A stretch of DNA of 64,000 nt from the NCBI GenBank assembly GCA_040221475.1, contig JAVKEJ010000053.1, positions 832,960-896,959 on the forward strand. The letters run 5' to 3'. Position 1 is the first letter of the stretch. Every line of letters begins with the position of its first letter. Shown piece by piece: positions 60,972 to 64,000 of the stretch. The notes beneath the pieces are model-generated. The model made no database searches. It saw only the letters and a list, made by a program, of their open reading frames with translations, and was not told the origin of the DNA. This DNA comes from WLXB01 sp040221475 (lineage in GTDB: Bacteria; Pseudomonadota; Alphaproteobacteria; Rhodospirillales; Rhodospirillaceae). Made by a program: the position numbers and the translations under genes.

Positions 60972-61802
60972 CTAAGGTTTTGAGGTCGACGGCGCACCAG
61001 AGCGGAGTGTTTTTACTTCAGCCCTTAGCGCCTTTACTTCTTGTAAAATCTCAACCAGCTCAGCATTGTGCGGGTTGGTTGGCACGCCGCTCAACTCAGC
61101 TTCGTCTCTCACTTCGTCATCATGGATGGTGTTCATCGCATCGACAATAATCCCGATGAATAAATTCAAGACAGCAAAGCTTGTGATAATGATAAACGGC
61201 ACGAAAAACAGCCACGCGTAGGGATAGACTTCCATCACGGGACGCACAATGCCCATAGACCAACTTTCAAGGGTCATGATCTGGAATAAGGTGTACATGG
61301 AAGCCCCGATGCTGCCGAACCAGAGCTCAAAAGCGTCTCCAAACAGCTTTGTTGCAAGGACAGAACCAACATAAAACAACAGCAGAATAATCGCCATCAC
61401 CGACAGCAAACCGGGCACAGCATGGAGGAGCGCCCCAACAACACGACGCAGCGCTGGGACAACAGAGACTAATCTCAGAACACGTAAAATACGCAGTGCC
61501 CGCAGCACGGCAAGAGGTCCACTTGCTGGCATCAACGCGATGCCAACAATACAGAAGTCAAAAACATTCCAACCGCTGCGAAAGAAACCAGCACCACGAT
61601 AGGCCAGCTTTGCCGAAATTTCGAAAACGAACACGGCCAGCACTGCGGCGTCAAACGTCAACAACGCATCGCCAGCAAAAGCCATGATCGTATCAGACGT
61701 TTCAAGACCGAGCGTAATGCCGTTAAGCACGATGAGCACTGTGACGAACCGCTGAAACGGCGTGTCCTCAACCCATTGGCCGACACGCTGACGCAACGTC
61801 AT
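60972..61802 (-). CDS. Voltage-gated sodium channel, NaChBac/NavAb type
   Basis: 276 residues. Six membrane segments. S4 carries R101, R104, R107 and R110 at three-residue spacing. The pore loop has the selectivity filter TLESWSM (177-183), identical to NavAb, followed by GIVRPVMEVYPYAWLFF. S6 is FAVLNLFIGIIVDAMN. A C-terminal coiled coil (AELVEILQEVKALRAEVKTL) matches the tetramerisation helix of bacterial channels. Predicted sodium entry, perhaps linked to motility or pH homeostasis in a marine cell. The start codon lies in a hairpin (see 61801-61841). Confidence 0.94.
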   Translation of the reverse strand: MTLRQRVGQWVEDTPFQRFVTVLIVLNGITLGLETSDTIMAFAGDALLTFDAAVLAVFVFEISAKLAYRGAGFFRSGWNVFDFCIVGIALMPASGPLAVLRALRILRVLRLVSVVPALRRVVGALLHAVPGLLSVMAIILLLFYVGSVLATKLFGDAFELWFGSIGASMYTLFQIMTLESWSMGIVRPVMEVYPYAWLFFVPFIIITSFAVLNLFIGIIVDAMNTIHDDEVRDEAELSGVPTNPHNAELVEILQEVKALRAEVKTLRSGAPSTSKP

Positions 61803-61841
61803 TGCTTGCTCCTAGCTGCAAAGTGATCTTTGCAAGCAAAT
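61801..61841 (-). promoter_or_regulatory. Hairpin over the start codon and Shine-Dalgarno of the sodium channel gene
   Basis: On the minus strand TTGCTT (61839-61834) can pair with AAGCAA (61807-61802) directly at the ATG. Within it GCAAAG and CTTTGC (61833-61828 and 61823-61818) pair around ATCA. The AGGAG Shine-Dalgarno (about 61815-61811) is left in a bulge. The structure would limit ribosome access and could be temperature- or ligand-sensitive; this is inference. Confidence 0.45.
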
Positions 61842-61887
61842 AATGATGGGAATGACATAGCCCAAGGGCTAAGCCGCATTTTTTTAC

Positions 61888-62133
61888 TTAAGCCTCGCCG
61901 AGCGCTCTGAGGTAAGTCTCAAGTAATGCTTCCTGCTCTTGGCGATCCGAAGCATCTAGTTTTCTAAGGGCGATGACCTTACGCATCGTTTTGGTGTCAA
62001 ACCCAGATGACTTGGCCTCTGCATAAACTTCGCGCGTATCAGCGGTCAGATTTTTCTTTTCTTCCTCGAGCCGTTCGATCCTCTCAATAAAAGATTTCAA
62101 ACGGTCAGCAGCCAAACCACCAGTATCAGACAT
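61888..62133 (-). CDS. gapR: Nucleoid-associated protein GapR (DUF2312)
   Basis: 81 residues; the DUF2312 hallmark LKSFIERIERLEEEKKNLTADTREVYAEAKSSGFD is present in order, followed by MRKVIALRKLD and EALLETYLRALG. In Caulobacter GapR encircles overtwisted AT-rich DNA and aids replication and topoisomerases. Length is slightly below the 89-residue Caulobacter protein. Single gene, 85 bp upstream of the channel gene on the same strand. Confidence 0.95.
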   Translation of the reverse strand: MSDTGGLAADRLKSFIERIERLEEEKKNLTADTREVYAEAKSSGFDTKTMRKVIALRKLDASDRQEQEALLETYLRALGEA

Positions 62134-62366
62134 TATTAAGCGCTCCTGTATGCTTTTATGGGATTCTCTGACCCCTCTAGCGCGAGGCTATAGCAGGTTG
62201 GCACAGTCGAAATATAGAAATAAAGATCGGAACAGCGGCAATTTTTCTACTTTAAGTCTCACGCGTTTTTGGGCAAAAGGCTGTATGAACGTTTCAAGAG
62301 TTTCTAATGTAGAAGCTTATGCTAATGCCTAGAACGCATTGGCGGGGGAAAGAGCCAATAAGATGA

Positions 62367-63464
62367 GTGACGCACGGGATGGTTGACGCGCCACGCCTTG
62401 GACAAGACCAGATCAAAATCCTCCTTGTTGATGATAATGTTTTTATTCGAAACCTTATTTCCCAATGCCTAAGCATAATGGGCTTTCGCGGCATACGCGG
62501 ATGCGCCAGTGGCCTCGACGCGATTGAGCAAATCAAAGCCGCAAGCAGTCCAGAAAAGGGCTCAACGCAACACAGCGGCGGGCCTTTCGACCTGATCGTT
62601 TCAGACCTCATTATGCCACAACTCAGTGGGCTTCAGTTGTTGCAGTGGATCAGGACAAACAAAGACAGCCCAAACCGTTTTATGCCCTTCATTATGATCT
62701 CCGGCGCAGCAGACCAGCAGAATGTGCACGCGGCCCGCGATGGAGGATCGTCGGAATTCGTGGCAAAACCGTTTTCTATCGGATCTGTCTTTAGCCGCAT
62801 TCAGGCTGTAATTGACCGGCCACGCCAATTTGTCGCAACCCGGAACTACTTTGGTCCAGATCGCAGACGGGTGAAAATTAAAATCCCTGAAAACGGGCCC
62901 AAAGACCGGCGGCGGCCCAACGAAAACCACGCAACCATTGTCTATTCTGCCAAAGAGGTGAAACGCAAAAAGGATGCGACAGATACCTACTTCTTCAAGT
63001 TGCCCAATATTCTGAAGCAGAAAATGGGCCTGGAGAACGCCCGTGTTCCCTTTGAGATGCCAACGGACGTTCTGGCAGAAGCGGAAGAGACCTTGGAGCG
63101 CGAGGCAGAAGGCTTTCTGGATTGGGCCAAATCTTATTTGGACGAGCTTTCTGAAAATGTCTCTAAAGCCAAGACGGAGATGGCGAATCGTCAAAGCCAT
63201 CTCGCAGAAGTAAATAGAATAGCCCACGAACTGAGAGGTCAAGGTGGAACGTTCGGTTATCCACTGATAACCCTGTTCGGAAAAAGCTTATACGAAACGA
63301 CGCAGTACCCTTGTCGCGAAGACGATGCGAACCTGGAAATCTGCCGCGCCCATATCGACACTTTGCGGGCTGTGATTCGTGAGAAAATTGAGGGTGATGG
63401 CGGCGCTATCGGCCGACAATTGCTGGCGTCATTGAATCAGGCCATCACAAAACATAGCCGTTAG
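62367..63464 (+). CDS. Response regulator with receiver and HPt-like domains
   Basis: 365 residues from GTG 62367, or from the ATG four codons later; neither has a clear Shine-Dalgarno. Receiver domain: acidic pair VDD (22-23), phosphoacceptor D80 in IVSDLIMPQ, and the conserved Lys in FVAKPF. A middle segment has FGPDRRRVKIKI and GPKDRRRP basic motifs. The C-terminal part (about 240-365) resembles an HPt domain with the likely phospho-His H287 in RIAHELRGQGGTFGYP. No kinase is adjacent, so it is probably part of a multistep phosphorelay. Confidence 0.82.
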   Translation: MTHGMVDAPRLGQDQIKILLVDDNVFIRNLISQCLSIMGFRGIRGCASGLDAIEQIKAASSPEKGSTQHSGGPFDLIVSDLIMPQLSGLQLLQWIRTNKDSPNRFMPFIMISGAADQQNVHAARDGGSSEFVAKPFSIGSVFSRIQAVIDRPRQFVATRNYFGPDRRRVKIKIPENGPKDRRRPNENHATIVYSAKEVKRKKDATDTYFFKLPNILKQKMGLENARVPFEMPTDVLAEAEETLEREAEGFLDWAKSYLDELSENVSKAKTEMANRQSHLAEVNRIAHELRGQGGTFGYPLITLFGKSLYETTQYPCREDDANLEICRAHIDTLRAVIREKIEGDGGAIGRQLLASLNQAITKHSR

Positions 63465-63859
63465 GTGGTCATTTAGGGGACCCCCTTATCCTCATAAGGG
63501 TCTTTATAGGCTTCAGCTTTTTTATTAATGTTTTCTCAAAAACACAGCAAAACTGCGGGCGTCCGTGAACCTGCTTGGCGTTTTGGGTGCCAAGCTCGAG
63601 TCAGGCTTGCGAAATATACCTGTTAGCCTTCTGAAAGGTGCTTTCCGCTGCTCCAGACCTGCCGTAAAAGGTCTGCATCGCACGTGTGAGAGAACACGCA
63701 TGATATTTGATTTCGCAAGAATCACAGACCATATATCGACTTAGGTAAGTGAGTTTTGCGAATGAACGAGTTTAGTTAAGACAGGCTCAATATATTGTTT
63801 TTTCGCCCCTTACCCCGCCGGGTTTCGGGTTAGAAGAGATTTAACAAGGAGGCAATTTA
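63465..63859. other. 395-bp intergenic region before the last gene
   Basis: Apart from the hairpin at 63483-63506, nothing identifiable. It may hold the promoter for the gene at 63860; AT-rich stretches at 63515-63545 and around 63790 are candidates. No credible ORF or RNA gene. Confidence 0.4.
63483..63506 (+). terminator. Probable terminator after the REC-HPt gene
   Basis: CCCTTAT and ATAAGGG form a 7-bp stem with loop CCTC, followed by TCTTTAT. The T-tract is interrupted, so moderate strength is expected. Confidence 0.6.
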
Positions 63860-64000
63860 ATGGCCAACACGACCACCAGTACGCTCAAGACAGATCGCCC
63901 GACCTATGCGTCGGACTTCATTCCATCGGATGTGGAACGCGCTGTGTTCCTCGGCAATCCGGTTCTCGACAACATGATGACCAGCCTGATCGCTCTGGGC
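63860..64000 (+). CDS. Small helical protein, related to the 45.6-kb gene (3' end outside window)
   Basis: A strong AAGGAGG at 8 nt precedes the ATG at 63860. 47 codons are visible, from MANTTTSTLKTDRPTYASDF through IPSDVERAVFLGNPVLDNMM to TSLIALG, running off the right edge. The segment NPVLDNMMTSLIALG aligns by eye with DPMIDHLLEIVMLIG of the protein at 45636-45986. Function unknown. Confidence 0.8.
   Translation, partial: MANTTTSTLKTDRPTYASDFIPSDVERAVFLGNPVLDNMMTSLIALG

Noticed and set aside
61858..61871. Palindrome TAGCCC-AA-GGGCTA after gapR
   Set aside because: Loop too short for a stable hairpin and no T-tract follows on the minus strand, so not called a terminator.

Overview
The window reads as a chromosomal segment of an alphaproteobacterium. 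The evidence is the ruvC-ruvA-ruvB-ybgC-tolQ-tolR-tolA-tolB order, the zapA / 6S RNA / 5-formyl-THF cyclo-ligase arrangement, a DUF1013 (TrcR-type) regulator, GapR (DUF2312), DUF1192 next to a quinone oxidoreductase, COQ9, and a transhydrogenase alpha subunit split in two. Base composition is moderate in GC and even throughout. No phage, insertion sequence, tRNA, rRNA or CRISPR was seen. The order within Alphaproteobacteria cannot be fixed from this sequence alone.

Layout. 1-9.2 kb, minus strand: envelope constriction (Tol), Holliday-junction processing (Ruv), YebC, a YmdB-like phosphoesterase, cyclo-ligase, 6S RNA, ZapA and a coiled-coil partner. 9.3-18 kb: aldolase/thiE, the divergent epmA / efp pair, an inositol-phosphatase-like gene, an OmpA + MotA/TolQ-like + MotB-like envelope set, and ribosomal protein L31. 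18.1-22.1 kb: two paralogous membrane class III cyclase proteins, the first lacking the catalytic residues. 22.1-28.3 kb: DUF1192, quinone oxidoreductase, TrcR, two DUF465 proteins, a degenerate GGDEF-like protein, purE-purK, and a secreted SnoaL-like protein.

28.3-49 kb is the accessory-looking part. It holds a split mini-NRPS (adenylation protein, then carrier-condensation protein), a CaiB-type CoA transferase and an isochorismatase-like hydrolase. It also has two exported methyltransferase-like paralogues, three signal-peptide-bearing F420/NADP-oxidoreductase-like paralogues, lipoproteins (DUF3604 and an M19 dipeptidase), two cytosolic methyltransferases flanking a small helical protein, and a Tat-signal SDR directly behind the transhydrogenase genes. 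Within it are housekeeping genes: coq9, def, and rpsU, which appears to start at CTG.

49-64 kb: pntAA-pntAB-pntB, DUF3108, small unknowns, a Tat-exported DUF1838 protein, a UbiB-family kinase, PepF, an acyl-CoA synthetase, a NavAb-like sodium channel, GapR, a REC-HPt protein, and the 5' end of a gene resembling the small protein at 45.6 kb.

Most interesting signals: the active/inactive cyclase pair; the concentration of exported Rossmann-fold enzyme-like proteins; the minimal NRPS cassette; the CTG start of rpsU followed by a 27-bp tandem repeat; a GGDEF-like protein carrying GGPTI; and a hairpin over the sodium-channel start codon. All functional statements are read from motifs by eye; no database search was possible.
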